Below the pieces are notes generated by a model. That model saw only the letters and a program-made list of their open reading frames with translations, was not told the origin of the DNA and searched no databases. The position numbers and the translations under genes are program-made. A stretch of DNA of 64,000 nt from Muraenolepis orangiensis (taxonomy: Eukaryota > Chordata > Actinopteri > Gadiformes > Muraenolepididae), in contig CM050999.1 of the NCBI GenBank assembly GCA_027704905.1, forward strand, positions 233,037-297,036, written 5' to 3'. Positions 46,451 to 62,867 of the stretch are shown here, piece by piece (position 1 is the stretch's first letter; each line of letters opens with the position of its first letter).

Positions 46451-48117
46451 TTAATGAGACACTTGAGCTTGCTTATCTTTCATAAGCTTTGATAGTTCTG
46501 GGGGCAGTGGGGCCACAGCCGTCACTAGACTGCTCTCCACATTCAGTCTGTTCCTCTGCTTGGTTTTGATGTGAGTCAAGGTAACTTCACACATATAGGC
46601 AGATCCAAAAGGCAAGATTTCATTCAATGCACATTTCCCCAGCTCTGGATACTCCTTTGCAACATCACACCAAAACTCTGTCAGTGACTTTTCAGCATAT
46701 GCCATCTTTTGCCCACAATCAGAGAACAAATCCACCAGGTTTTCCTGTAGTCTGGCAGGAACACTGCTGCTGCTCTCAGTCACTCTGAATGGGTTCCTCA
46801 CCCAGTCCAGCTGTTCTGACTTTGATTCAATGTCATGAAAGTACTGGTTGAACTCAGTTTTGAGTTTGGACTGATGCGTTTTAACAATTGTGACCATCTG
46901 CTTGTTTTCAGCATTAGTAGTGGCAAGATAGCCATCAAGCAGTGGGAAACAGCTTATATCCCCTTTGTCGCATTTTGTCTCCATTAAGTTGACTTTATTT
47001 ATGAATCCATTCACTCTGTCATACATGTTAAGGACATGTGAGTCCTTGCCTTGAAGTGAGAGGTTAAGCTCATTAAGCTTGGAGAAGACATCGGCAAGAT
47101 ATGCCAGCTGTGCAACCCACCCTGCGAGAGTGCTGTATCAGGAAAGCAGACACCTCAGTGCGAAGTTCAAACAGCCTGGATAGTGTTTTGCCACATGAAA
47201 ACCAGCGGACATCTGTGTGAAGAGCTGCCCATGCTCTGCCCCGCTGTCTTGACACAGAGTTTGAAATAGTCGGGGATTCGTAGGTCTGGACTGAATGAAA
47301 TTAATCACCTTAACTGCGTCATCCATGACAGCACTTGGGGACTCGGGGCTCATCCTTTTACTGGCGAGAGCCTCCCGGTGGATATTGCAGTGATTCCACT
47401 TAATGTCGGGGTTTACCTTCATCACACGTCCATGCAACCCATGCACTTTCCCCGTCATCGCAGCTGCGCCGTCGGTACAGATGTGACTGCAGGATTTCCA
47501 CTCAAGATTGTTTTCTTTGAAAAAGCGGTCAATCACCTGAACTAATTCGTAGCCAGTTGTCTGTCCTGTTAGCTTCTAGCAAAACAAAATATGCCAAATA
47601 TGTCAGACTATTCAGCATAACACGCAAAGGCCAGGAGCTGAGCCTCCCCACTCACATCCGTCATTTCATCCAACTGTAGAGCGAACTGGCCGGCTCTTTT
47701 AATTTTATTCACCACCTGTCCAACAATATTAGTGGACATGTCATCGATCCTGCGGCAGATTGTGTTGTTCGATAACGGAACGGTTTTCAGCACGTCTGCT
47801 GCTTTCTGGTCCAGCGTAGTTTCAACCAAAATGATCGCGCAGGGAGAATCAGATCTTCTGCAATTGAATGTGGTTTTTTTGACTTGGCCACAAGTAATGC
47901 CACAGCATAGGATGCCTCCATTTCTTTGCTCGACACACTTGCCGCTTTCTTTAATGTAGTCTTTAATGACTTGAATTCGGACAGTTTTAGTTTGAAAAAG
48001 TCCTCTGTTTTACCGACATTCCCGGCGTGTTTGGTGCTCTGGTGCCGCTGCAGGTGGGCTGATGGCTTCATTCAATTATTTGCCAGCACTATCCCGCAAA
48101 AAAATAACTGTGGCTGA
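46451..48117 (-). pseudogene. hAT transposase of ZBED5/SCAND3 type, frameshifted
   Basis: Four pieces in three frames cover nearly a whole protein on the minus strand. They are the second half of a BED finger (HLQRHQSTKHAG); the N-terminal catalytic part (QFALQLDEMTDVSGEAQLLA) and KSCSHICTDGAAAMTGKVHG; the middle (DVRWFSCGKTLSRLFELR); and the C-terminal dimerisation end (ELSKLMKDKQAQVSH). The DDE-like Asp residues (LDEMTD, CTDGA) are visible. The first Cys pair of the BED finger is missing or out of frame, and there are at least three frame breaks. Similar sequences have been domesticated elsewhere, but here the breaks argue for a pseudogene. Confidence 0.75.
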
Positions 48118-48799
48118 GGTGGATCATCAGATGTAGTAAATCCATTAACAATGGATTTGTCACTGAACTGCCGGTGTTTGGTCTTGTCCACTTTTTTTTC
48201 CTTTCACTGGGCTCACCCGGTTCATGAACTGACCACCAGGGCTTCTCTCCCCGCTGACCACCAACCGCTCACCCCCCCGAAAGACATGTGTGCGGCACTG
48301 AGCAGAACAAATACGCATAAGGCAGCTGGTGTTATGCCACACACTGAGTCGGAGGCAACATTAGTTCAATAAACCGTAGATGTATTTATTGGGCTTTTGC
48401 TCCAATGAAAATAATTCTATGAATAGGCCTTTATCACAGTAGATTAGAACGCCGGAAGAACCCGCCGGAGCAGTGTATCCCAGGTTCAGGTTAATGCATT
48501 CAGCTTGGCATTCACCATGGCAGACAGTTATCGCTGGACAACATCGCTGCATAACCTTCCTAAAGTCGGTCAAGACGATGTGGTTCGACTAGTGAATGAA
48601 CACTCTACAGTGTAGGAGTCTAAACTGGAAAAAGGATACAAGTTCTTTTACGAGAAGTTCATCTTCAAGTATAGAGGTAAGTGCTTAGATTCTGTTGTGT
48701 CACCGCTAGCTTGGTAGCTCGTAAGGTTTAATGAAAATGACCAGTGTGTCAGATAAGTTCAACTACAGACAGAGAACGGTATCCATTATTCGGTGTGTG

Positions 48800-48867
48800 T
48801 ATATATATATATATATAGTTGTGTATATATATATACTATAGTATATGATATATACATATATATACAG

Positions 48868-48917
<50 letters not shown>

Positions 48918-48935
48918 GTATGTATATATATATAT
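48800..48935. repeat. (TA)n-rich tract
   Basis: Alternating TA with ACATA variants, in an intron of the SWIM unit. Confidence 0.9.
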
Positions 48936-49925
48936 ATCCTGCTCCATAACTGCTATTGCAGTTTCTGTTTTTGTTCCATGTCTGCTGTTGCAGATTCTCT
49001 CATTTTTTGTTCTCATTTTTTGTACATGTTCTCCATTTCTAGATTGTGCTGCGTGCAGTTACACCCGTGCAGTTAAATGGATGCTCCTGTTCGTGTGCTG
49101 CTGGAAAGGTGTTGTGTAATCACGTGGTCGCACTCCTATTCCAGACGGCTCACTACAGCACCATGGGGGTGAAAAGTGTGCAAACACCACTGGCCTGCAC
49201 CAGTGAGATTCAGTCATGGCACCGACCAAGGACACAGGTATGTTTTGTCTGGATCCCTCAGATATAGCTATACATACTGTATAGACTACTCAAAGATGTT
49301 TAAGATTCTAGCATTTAAGACTCGCAAGACCAACACATCACTTAAAGTGTATATATTTGCATGGAGTTTCCCTCTATTTCTCAAAGCAGCAGTTCCCTGA
49401 AGAGGGATGTACAATATGACTTGCGTGTTGAATTATCCCGATATTCTCTGACACTTGCAACAGCATCTATTTTCTTTTTGTGTCATTCCAGGGGATAAGT
49501 CCGGAACCCACTGATGAACTTGTGGTCTGGAAGCCTAAGGCTCCTGGACGCAGCAGTGTTAAATCTACGCTGTATCGAGCCTATGCAGGTATGTTTATCA
49601 TTTTTATTAATTTCATCACTTATTGTGTAGTTGTTTTTTTTAGAACATGGGCATAATATTAAAACCTGCAGATGGTGCTTTACTGATTTAATTGACTGAT
49701 GAATGGTTCCTGTTTAGAGGTGGGACGATCGATCGGCTTCCGATCATTATCGGCCGATTTTGAAGAAAAATACACAATCGGAGAATGCCCATCTTGCTTT
49801 AATGTTGCCGATTTCATAGCCGATCCTGCACGTGAGAAACACGTGAGCTCATCTCTTTACCAGCGAGTAAAACACGTGGGGCCCCGCCTCTTTTCTAAAC
49901 AGTGTGATACTCGCCCTGCCTCAAC

Positions 49926-50147
49926 ATGTCAGCGGTGTCTGCAGTGTGGAGTTTCTTCAAAGCGTGTGATACAGATGTAACATTTGCCATCTGTAATGTG
50001 TGCAAAGAGAAAATATCTCGTGGAGGAAGCAAGGTAAAAAATTTCAACAAGACAAATTTAATAAGACACCTGAAAACCCATCACCCAGCGCAGCATGGCG
50101 AGTTTGTTAAACTGACCGTGGCGAACGAGAACCCCAGGAATGCATGA
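49926..50147 (+). CDS. BED zinc-finger ORF inside hAT element, copy 2
   Basis: 73 residues, differing from the copy at 22666-22887 at a few sites (for example VKNFNKTNLIRHL against VKHFNTTNLIRHL) while keeping the Cys and His ligands and no stop. It ends at the same TGA, before the nested element. Confidence 0.6.
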   Translation: MSAVSAVWSFFKACDTDVTFAICNVCKEKISRGGSKVKNFNKTNLIRHLKTHHPAQHGEFVKLTVANENPRNA

Positions 50148-50169
50148 TGGATGAAACTGTTCTATAATA

Positions 50170-50641
50170 CAGGGGTTCCCACCCTTTTTTGTGCCACGGA
50201 CCGGCAGATACATGAAAAAAATCTCGCGGACCAGTTGTCAATTTTCGCGGACCGGTTGTCAAAGTATGTGTCAACATACACCCCTAACAAAACGGCAGGG
50301 CTCGATTTCAGTATAAACGCGCATGTACGCGGAGCGCCCGTAACACAAACCCCGGCTCGTTCGCGACCGACACGTCACTAGCGTCACGCGTCTCTTTAGT
50401 AGCGTGTGTAACTGAAAGTCTCTCGTTATGCCGCCGATACATATTTAATCTATATATATAGATTATACTGCTATATAATCTATATATATCATCTCTATAT
50501 ATAGATTATACCGCCCGCCGTTCACCTATACTCAAATTATTTGAGTCAAATATGATGATAAACACACAGCTGTTTCGCCGCCCGGCAGTAACACCTCCAC
50601 GGCCTGGTACCGGTCCGCGGCCCGGCGGTTGGGAACCCCTG
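50170..50641. mobile_element. hAT-type MITE nested in the outer hAT, intact
   Basis: 472 bp with ends CAGGGGTTCCCACC and GGTTGGGAACCCCTG and target duplication CTATAATA (50162-50169 and 50642-50649). Rich in CGGACCGG and CGGCCCGG motifs near its ends. Confidence 0.85.
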
Positions 50642-50904
50642 CTATAATAGACTGCTATAGCAGCGATACACTGTAGACCGCTATAGCTGCAAAAAAAAAA
50701 AAATCGGTGATCGGTGGGGCAGATATTTCTCATTGTGATCGGTGATCGGTGGCAAAAAACATGATCGTCCCATCCCTATTCCTGTTACTTGTGTTTGTAG
50801 GACCCCTTCCTGACCCTGCAGTGCTGTCCTTAGGGGCCAACCTACGACACCTTCAACCACAACCTGGAATATGCAAGATCTTGTGTGGCCTGTTAGGCCT
50901 ATAT

Positions 50905-51170
50905 CACGTTAAATTAGAACGCCGGAAGTACCCGTTAAAAATCGCTGAAGCAGTGTATCCCAAGTTCCGGTTAATGCATTCACCTTGGCATTCACCATGG
51001 AGGACAGTTATCGCTGGACAACATCGCTGCATAACCTTCCAAAAGTCGGTCCAGACGATGTGGTTCAACTAGTGAATGAACACTCTAGAGTCTACAGTGA
51101 AGAAGTCTAAATCCGAATCATACAATTCCCCGACATTGTGTCTTGTGGCTCTATCTGGATATATCGCCAT
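50905..51170 (+). mobile_element. ISL2EU-like element, SWIM-end fragment
   Basis: Begins AGGCCTATATCACGTT and encodes the MEDSYRWTTSLHNLPKVGPD start. It is the inverted counterpart of 10340-10525. The THAP end is absent. Confidence 0.6.
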
Positions 51171-51184
51171 ATAACACATATATA

Positions 51185-51312
51185 ACACATACATTTAGAT
51201 TTCATTTAGTTATATTTTTTTTATACTGGTTTATTTTGTTATTTAGTTTTTAGGTATTAGTATACTTTGTGTGCATTTATTCCCCCCGTCTCAACTGTTG
51301 CACCTTAATGTG
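51185..51312 (+). mobile_element. LINE 3' end fragment
   Basis: Reverse counterpart of 10170-10320 (TTATTCCCCCCGTCTCAACT), lacking the tail. Confidence 0.45.
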
Positions 51313-51357
51313 TATCAGTGGCGAAGCGTGTCTATCACAACTGGACCTTCTGTAGAC

Positions 51358-51757
51358 CAGGGGTTCCACAACTTTTCAGCCCGCGACCCCCAACATAACA
51401 GACCCCCCCCCCCCACTATCACCGGAGGGACTGGAACATTAAAAACAACGTGTGCGCAGAGCTTCACCATCGAGAACATCGTGAAGTCCAAGGGGGGGGG
51501 GGGGGGGGAATCGTGATATTGAAAATTGTGTGTGGCTTTTTTTTCAGCTCCAAATGATACTGTCGTGAATCTGTCGGAATCAAAATTCATTTTTCGTCAC
51601 CCGTACATATATAAAAATATCTATGCACACGTTATTATTAACAATAAAAACCTCATGGTCACATCAAGAGGATTCTGAAATCATCTCGCGACCCCCCCCC
51701 CCTCGGGGTCCCGCGACCCCCCTCGGGGTCCCGCGACCCCCACTTTGGGAACCCCTG
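51358..51757. mobile_element. hAT MITE, intact
   Basis: 400 bp, ends CAGGGGTTCCACAACTTTT and CACTTTGGGAACCCCTG, target duplication CTGTAGAC (51350-51357 and 51758-51765). It has a poly-G/poly-C run and a duplicated CTCGGGGTCCCGCGACCCCC block near the right end. Confidence 0.9.
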
Positions 51758-51985
51758 CTGTAGACCACCACCCACACCATCACCACCACCATTCGAAAAT
51801 TCAGTTGTTCTAGTCAGACGGACGTCACGGAGGAGTCACTTTATGCCTTATCTCATTTAGGCAGATCAGATTGTCGCAGCCAATTTCCAAGTGTACCATA
51901 GTTGTAAAGCAGAGTCCATGTAGTGAAGTAACAGACCAACACAGACCACCACACACAGGCTATCGGTTAAAGGGACGGTCTAACA

Positions 51986-52208
51986 CGCTTCACGTGAAAA
52001 GGCTTAACGTAACTTTGGAACTTTAAGTTCCAAAATAGCGATCAATAATCACCAAATGTCTCTGGCATATGTCTTGTCATTAGCACTTTCACCTGTCAAA
52101 ATGAAAGTGAAAAGGTGAAAGTGCTAATGACAAAACATATGCAAATTAGGTGATTATTGATCGTGGTTTTGTAACTCTTAGTTACGTTAAGTCTTTTCAC
52201 GTTAAGCG
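51986..52208. repeat. Foldback inverted repeat
   Basis: Left arm 51986-52094 and right arm 52113-52208 are imperfect reverse complements, for example TTGTCATTAGCACTTTCACC against GGTGAAAGTGCTAATGACAA. The arms are separated by a short loop. It could be a foldback transposon or a hairpin-forming transcript. Confidence 0.8.
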
Positions 52209-52532
52209 ATGCAAAGAAAGATCAAGTCAAAACTCTCAATTAAAATGCACAACAATGCTTAACAAACCCAAGACAGCCATTAACTAATCAGTCAACAAGT
52301 GTGTGGAAACAAAATGCACCAACCAGCTCAACGAGACGCAACACTGAGAGAAAACCAGCAAAGACAAATGAGTCTCACTCACCAATGATGTTCACTTAAA
52401 GACCAAATCCATTCTCCTGTCCTTCTGGATGAATGGTTCGACCACCATCAGGTCATAAAGATGATCGCTTTCAGATCCAAAATAAGTTCCAATTCCCTGC
52501 TCTCTTGTCGGTCCCAAATAGCAACACTCCCA

Positions 52533-52832
52533 TCAGTAGAGCCTCTTGTGGCTAGTAGAGCCCGTTAGCCACGGGGATCGTTCCCAGTTGCTACACTGAA
52601 AATGGCGAACATAACCTGCTTTGACTACTTGAGTCAGCTCCAGATTGTCAGGTGTTGGACGGCCTCTTTTAATAATGTCCATTTTAACATTAAATGGTCG
52701 TCTTGAAAATGGTTCACACAATAATTCCGCCACGACATCATCTTCACCTGTTGCCATTTTGGCGTAAAAAAAACAACGTAGAAAACGTAACACTACGCTA
52801 GATCCACTCTCGCGCCAGCCACCACCTTGCAC
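52533..52832 (-). pseudogene. N-terminus of a TTF-type/ZMYM1-like hAT protein
   Basis: The frame includes MATGEDDVVAELL, RRPFNVKMDIIKRGRPTP and YVRHFQCSNWERSPWLTG. The last resembles the start of the TTF-type zinc finger found in ZMYM1-like hAT-derived proteins. It ends soon after GSTSH in a stop, before the Cys ligands expected next. No further parts were seen to the left. Confidence 0.45.
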
Positions 52833-52839
52833 CCTCTAG

Positions 52840-53280
52840 CTCCATATTGAGCTGCCGGGGAAATCTGAAAGAATACGCCCATTGGCTACAAATCACGATA
52901 TGATTGGTTGATCAAATTGTCAATCCAAACGTACGCTATCATTCCGTCTAAGGGCCAATGTCAGCGGGAATACTTTGGTTGATTTACGTTGGATATTCTT
53001 CCCAGCAACCCAGAAAAATATCTGATTGGTTGCATTGTTTTTCCAACACAAAACCACTCAAATGCGTCGTGCATGGACCGAGAAAGACAAACAAATCAAC
53101 GTAACACTGTATTATAACACAGATACGATTCTCATTTATTCATTTTATTTAAATTTTATTAAATGTTATTAAATTGTATTACATTTTATTAATACAATTA
53201 ATTCGATTCTTTGGTTTCATCTGAGAGTTCCAGAGTCTTCTCTGAATACCTTGAAGGCCCTGACGCTTCACCACTGATGT
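52840..53280. other. Non-coding flank
   Basis: AT-rich sequence with several ATTGG boxes (reverse CCAAT). No gene was seen; it could be the upstream region of the minus-strand frame at 52533-52832. Confidence 0.3.
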
Positions 53281-53845
53281 GTATATAATATAGGCGATTT
53301 ATTTGATGGATTTTGATTATTTCAATGTACCTTTTCATTTACGTGTTAATATGTAGTGTGCAGCTGTATATTTTCTAAAAGGGAATGCCTGTTCTTGTGA
53401 ATATGAGTTGTCTTAAAATAAAAGTGCTTGTGACATACTTGTGGCATTGAGTTAAAACCGAATTTGTATAAAATACCTATAGATAGATAGAGATATGTAT
53501 ATATCTATATATATATCCATATATATCTATCTATATATCGTATATCGCGATGCAGCCAAAAACCGGGTTTTGGTCCGTATCGCCCAGCCCTACTTGGGAC
53601 CAGTGCTTTTAATCACACACATACCCGACAATATGTGGCTCTATTCGGATGAGAGATGGAGTGTGTGTGGGGGTCAGGACCAGTGCTTTTAATCACACAT
53701 ACCCAACATTATTAGCCTATTCCGCCCACTTTTCGAGACGTATATGCTCTCCTTGTCAAAGTACAAACTGCAGACATACGCGCTACCCCTGAGAACATGA
53801 AACGAGGGACCTTCATCCTCCTATCAGCCTCACACAAGACTTGCG
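53281..53845 (-). mobile_element. ISL2EU-like element, internal and THAP-end fragment
   Basis: Reverse-oriented match to the middle and THAP half of 25958-27044. The AGGCCTATATCAC end is missing; the sequence changes at 53845 into the duplicated block. Confidence 0.6.
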
Positions 53846-54640
53846 GAGGAGAGCAGCCTACTGTGTTGATCCCAGACATCAATGAAGTAGGCTGCTGAAA
53901 TTCGAGTCACTTGACACACAGATGATCGTACTTTCCTTCGACTCATAGACATTAACCCACCTTTTAAACTCAAACTCTATTCAACCGTTACAATGTTCCA
54001 AATCAATTAGACCCAGCAATATTTTGGAAAAACGTACGTACGTTTGGCATAGCTAATATGAAAAAGCACTCCGCAATTATTAACAAAATAACGTGTTTAC
54101 ACACATGATGGTTAATATAATCAAGCAAGTATTTTTGGTTGCTATTTTTATACAATTGCTATTGCTGGCCGCTGCTGCTGCTGCGGCTTCATATCATCAC
54201 ATACTCTCTGCGGACATCACGTCATTTTGGCCGCTTGCTGACGGTGGCGTAGTGTGTGGGGTCGTGTACGGCGAGGTCCCCGAGGCTCTCGCCATGTCCC
54301 GGAGGGGCCCTCACTGAGGCGTAGGTCACCTGTATATTAAATGTTATATATATGTTATATTCGTGACGTGATGGAATAACCGTTAACTGAAGGTTGTTCC
54401 ATGATGTCACTGCCTTCCATGATGTCCCAGACCGTGACCTGATGCGCTGTACCACGCTGTCACATGGGCCGTGTCCAGAATCACTCACTACTCACTATAT
54501 GTAGTAGTGCTGTCCCAATGTATAGGGAGAATTATTTTGCCCTTAATATATATCCCACAATGCATCGTACAAAAGTAGTCTGAATCCATTCACAATAGCC
54601 TAATTGTATTTATTATTGTACTTTATGTATTATTATTGTT
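53845..54640. repeat. Left part of segmental duplication, D copy
   Basis: Matches 27896-29650 in order, lacking its THAP-end fragment, with a short (CTG)n of about five units at 54166-54190. Confidence 0.65.
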
Positions 54641-54853
54641 TTGCCGCTCCGGTGTTACCTCTCTGTTTTGCTATTAATTGATGTATGAACTATTTATTCA
54701 AAAATAATTCATGCAAAAACATAAAACCAATTGTTTAACTTATTTTACATTCTGCAAAAAGTTTCTCTTTCCGGGAAATTACTTTCTCCGCTATTAACCC
54801 TCTGGCGCCCCCCAGGGGAGATGCACCGCCTCACACTTTGAAAAACCCTAATC

Positions 54854-59811
<4,958 letters not shown>

Positions 59812-59812
<1 letters not shown>

Positions 59813-59817
59813 ATCTA

Positions 59818-59880
<63 letters not shown>

Positions 59881-59926
59881 GCCTATCTATCTATCTGTCT
59901 ATCTATTTTTCTATGTATGTATATGT
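59812..59926. repeat. (ATCT/GTCT)n tract, unit D
   Basis: Directly abuts the stub exon, as in unit A. Confidence 0.9.
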
Positions 59927-60062
59927 CTGTCTCTCTATATGTATCTGTCTGTCTGGTAACTCCGACTACTGCTCACTGTGGAGAGCAAGGCTTCTTTCAG
60001 AGAGCACTCTGTCACTTCCTCAAACCTGTACCCTCCTCTCTTTTCACACGAGAGTGTATCTG

Positions 60063-60063
<1 letters not shown>

Positions 60064-60121
<58 letters not shown>

Positions 60122-60135
60122 ACACACACACACAC

Positions 60136-60177
<42 letters not shown>
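60064..60177. repeat. (AC)n microsatellite with CCAC interruptions
   Basis: Equivalent of 9003-9028 and 35690-35720 in units A and C, and longer. Confidence 0.9.
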
Positions 60178-60179
<2 letters not shown>

Positions 60180-60359
60180 GGATAATCGCGATCGCGAAGT
60201 CCAGGGGGGGACGGGGGTGTGTGACTGTTTTTTCAGCTGCAAATGATATTGTCGTGAATCTGTCGGATTCAGAATTCCTTTATTTGTCACCCTTACATAT
60301 TAAACAGACTTACATAATTAAATGCACACGTTATTATTAACAACAATAATAATAATAAT
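60178..60359. mobile_element. hAT MITE relic, left part only
   Basis: Matches 35725-35906. The right part present at 40968-41112 is missing here beyond the LTR and AAT tract. Confidence 0.55.
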
Positions 60360-60785
60360 TGTCACGATGGAGAGGAGTGGGTTGGACCCCGAACCTAGAC
60401 AACGACACAGTGGAGCGACACGAACGGCTTTATTCCCAAAAGCACACACAACACACAAGGGTACACGGGGAGGACGATCCGCGGAGTACCGGCAGGTAGT
60501 AGACCGACGAGTAGTCCGGGACGGGGGAGGAGTCAGGGTACCGGGATGTCGGGTGGGAAGTACCGGCAGGGTAGTAGGCAGGCGACGGGTACCAAACAGA
60601 CGGGAGAACAACGTGCAGTATACGTAACGACCTCACGCTGGGGTAACGGATAGACATAGTATATATACCCCAGGTGAGCTGATTAACAATTAGACAGGGT
60701 GATCGTGTACAGGTGTGTGTGTGTGTGTGCGCCGCCAGCGCATATGGCTTGGCCACGCCCCCTGCCAACCACCGTAACCGTGACA
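60360..60785 (-). mobile_element. Solo LTR, family TGTCACG, uninterrupted
   Basis: 426 bp with ends TGTCACGATGG and CCGTGACA. Minus-strand TATATATA and GGGAATAAAG support LTR identity and orientation. GTAGG at 60574-60578 is the unfilled target of the Ty3/gypsy element seen at 36126-40757. Confidence 0.8.

Positions 60786-60834
<49 letters not shown>
60786..60834. repeat. (AAT)n microsatellite
   Basis: Borders the LTR; it obscures any LTR target duplication. Confidence 0.9.
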
Positions 60835-60841
<7 letters not shown>

Positions 60842-60911
60842 GTGTTGTTAACATGTGGCCTGTGAAGCCATTGGAGACTGTAACTGTGATTAAGAGCTAT
60901 ACTAATACAAT

Positions 60912-61978
60912 AGGCCTATATCACGTTAGATTAGAACGCCGGAAGTACCCGTTAAAAATCGCGGAAGCAGTGTATCCCAAGTTCCGTTTAATGCATTCAC
61001 CGTGGTGGACAGTTATCGCTGGACAACATCGCTGCATAACCTTCCAAAAGTCGGTCAAGACGACGCAGTTCAACTAGTGAATGAACACTCTACTAGAGTG
61101 TTCATTCACTAGTTGAACTGCAGCATCTATATACATACAATTCCCCGACCTTGTGGCTCTATCTGGATATATCGCCACATAACGAAGGTGATTTTGTGTA
61201 GGAGCAGAGGTATGCCTATGTATTTAATATAGGCTATTTATTTGATGGATTTTGATTATTTCAATGTACCTTTTCATTTACGTGTTAATATGTAGTGTGC
61301 AGCTGTATATTTTCTAAAAGGGAATGCCTGTTATTCTTGTGAATATGAGTTTTCTTAAAATAAAAGTGCTTGTGGCATTGAGTTAAAACCAAATTTGTAT
61401 AAAATACCGATGTATATCGCGATGCAGCCTAAAAATACCGGGTCCGTATCGCCCAGCCCTACTTGGGACCAGTGCTTTTAATCACACACATACCCGACAT
61501 TATGTGTCTCTATTCGGATGAGAGATGGAGTGTGTGTGGGGGTCAGGACCAGTGCTTTTAATCACACACATACCCGTCATTATGTGGCTCTATTCGGATG
61601 AGAGATGGAGTGTGTGTGGGGGTCAGGACCAGTGCTTTTAATCATACACATACCAAACATTATTAGCCCACTTTTCGAGACGTATATGCTCTCCTTGTCA
61701 AAGTGCAAACTGCAGACATACGCGCTACCCCTGAGAACATGAAACGAGGGACCTTCATCCTCCTCATCAGCCTCACACAAGACTTGTGGAGGAGTTTGTC
61801 TTTGGGTAAATGGTGTAAACTGAGGTAGGGCTGTCTTTGTTTAGACGCTGAGCAGCCGGTTCACTACAATAACAGAGAGGAGAGGAGGAGGACACAGTTT
61901 GTCACGTATCTGGGGTAACTACCGGAAGTAAGAGTACACTGCTCATGGCTCCGGAAGCAGGAAGTGTGATATAGGTCT
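60912..61978. mobile_element. ISL2EU-like TIR element, non-autonomous copy 3
   Basis: 1067 bp, ends AGGCCTATATCAC and GTGATATAGGTCT, flanked by AT (60910-60911 and 61979-61980). The unoccupied site is at about 41315-41322 (ACAATTGAC). It contains the SWIM-side start at its left and the reversed THAP remnant (CSLHFDKESI) at its right. Confidence 0.8.
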
Positions 61979-61980
61979 AT

Positions 61981-62234
61981 TGACTTGACTTGACTGGCTT
62001 TCCACTTTAAAGGTGAGGTGATGGGCTGGATAAATAGCACATACAGTAGCGGACTAACTGAAAGTGTCGATCCATACATACTGACTTAAGTGAATGAGAA
62101 TAATAGGTTCTAGATATTTACTCAAATAAATGTGTCTGAACTAGAAAGTTCCTCAGAAGTCTGAACATGATATAGCTATAACTGTAGCTACAACTCAAGC
62201 CACTAGAGACTGCTAATAGGAATTGTTACAACTC
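61981..62234. repeat. Segmental duplication flank, D copy
   Basis: Matches 41318-41575, including GTAGCGGACTAACTGAAAGT. No gene. Confidence 0.55.
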
Positions 62235-62515
62235 TGGTCATGTAGCACCAGTTCTCTAGGGCTGTTGTTTTAACTGTTGTTCTCTGGTCATGTAGCACCA
62301 GTTCTCTAGGGCTGTTGTTCCAACTGTTGTTCTCTGGTCATGTAGCACCAGTTCTATAGGGCTGTTGTTCCAACTGTTGTTCTCTGGTCATGTAGCACCA
62401 GTTCTCTAGGGCTGTTGTTCTAACTGTTGTTTTCTGGTCATGTAGCACCAGTTCTCTAGGGCTGTTGTTCCAACTGTTGTTCTCTGTTGGTCATGTAGCA
62501 CTAGTTCTCTAGAGC
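62235..62515. repeat. 50-bp satellite, about five units
   Basis: Same unit as 41575-41800, one unit more. Confidence 0.85.
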
Positions 62516-62745
62516 TGTACAGGACAAGAAAGCCATCCAGAGGGTCGTGAGGACAGCACTTCCTTGCATTGAGGATATCTTTAGGACCAGGTTTCAGAAG
62601 AAGGCCATCTCTATCAGTAAGGACCGCAACCACCCTGGGCACCATCTCTTCTCCACCCTACTGTCCGGTCCCCGGTTACGCAGCATCCGTACAAGGACTT
62701 CCAGGTTCAAGGATAGTTTTTATATTTCATTAGATTAGATTCAAA
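62515..62745 (+). mobile_element. LINE reverse-transcriptase C-terminus, D copy
   Basis: Same protein end as 41805-42015, with a few substitutions. It is followed by a reversed LINE 3' end (62746-62835) containing ATTAGATTAGATTCAAATG. Confidence 0.7.
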
Positions 62746-62867
62746 TGTATTGTCATTGCACAGCACAAGTAATTTGGCATCTAACCAGAGTGCAAATGTT
62801 GCAGTAAAGTGCATGGTAATATATAATGTACAGTTGTTGAGTAGAGGCACTGTTGAGTAGAGGCACT

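Larger units (their letters stand above)
49715..50778. mobile_element. hAT element (outer layer), copy 2
   Basis: 1064 bp, termini TAGAGGTGGGACGATC and GATCGTCCCATCCCTA, target duplication TTCCTGTT (49707-49714 and 50779-50786). The empty site, with one TTCCTGTT, is on the minus strand near 10634-10641. Confidence 0.9.
48425..50904 (+). pseudogene. SWIM zinc-finger protein of an ISL2EU-like element (copy 2)
   Basis: Starts at the inverted repeat AGGCCTTTATCAC. Exon 1 (48517-48676) encodes MADSYRWTTSLHNLPKVGQD and is stopped by TAG at 48616. Exon 2 (49043-49237) has the SWIM finger CSCSCAAGKVLCNHVV and TSEIQSWHRPRTQ. Exon 3 (49492-49588) encodes GISPEPTDELVV, and exon 4 begins at 50801 (PLPDPAVLSLGANL). 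Borders have AG/GT. Exon 2 has a 14-bp tandem duplication (GTGCAGTTACACCC) absent from 11117-11297, shifting the frame. A hAT element sits in the last intron. A second inverted repeat (AGGCCTATATCAC) starts at 50905. Confidence 0.65.
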
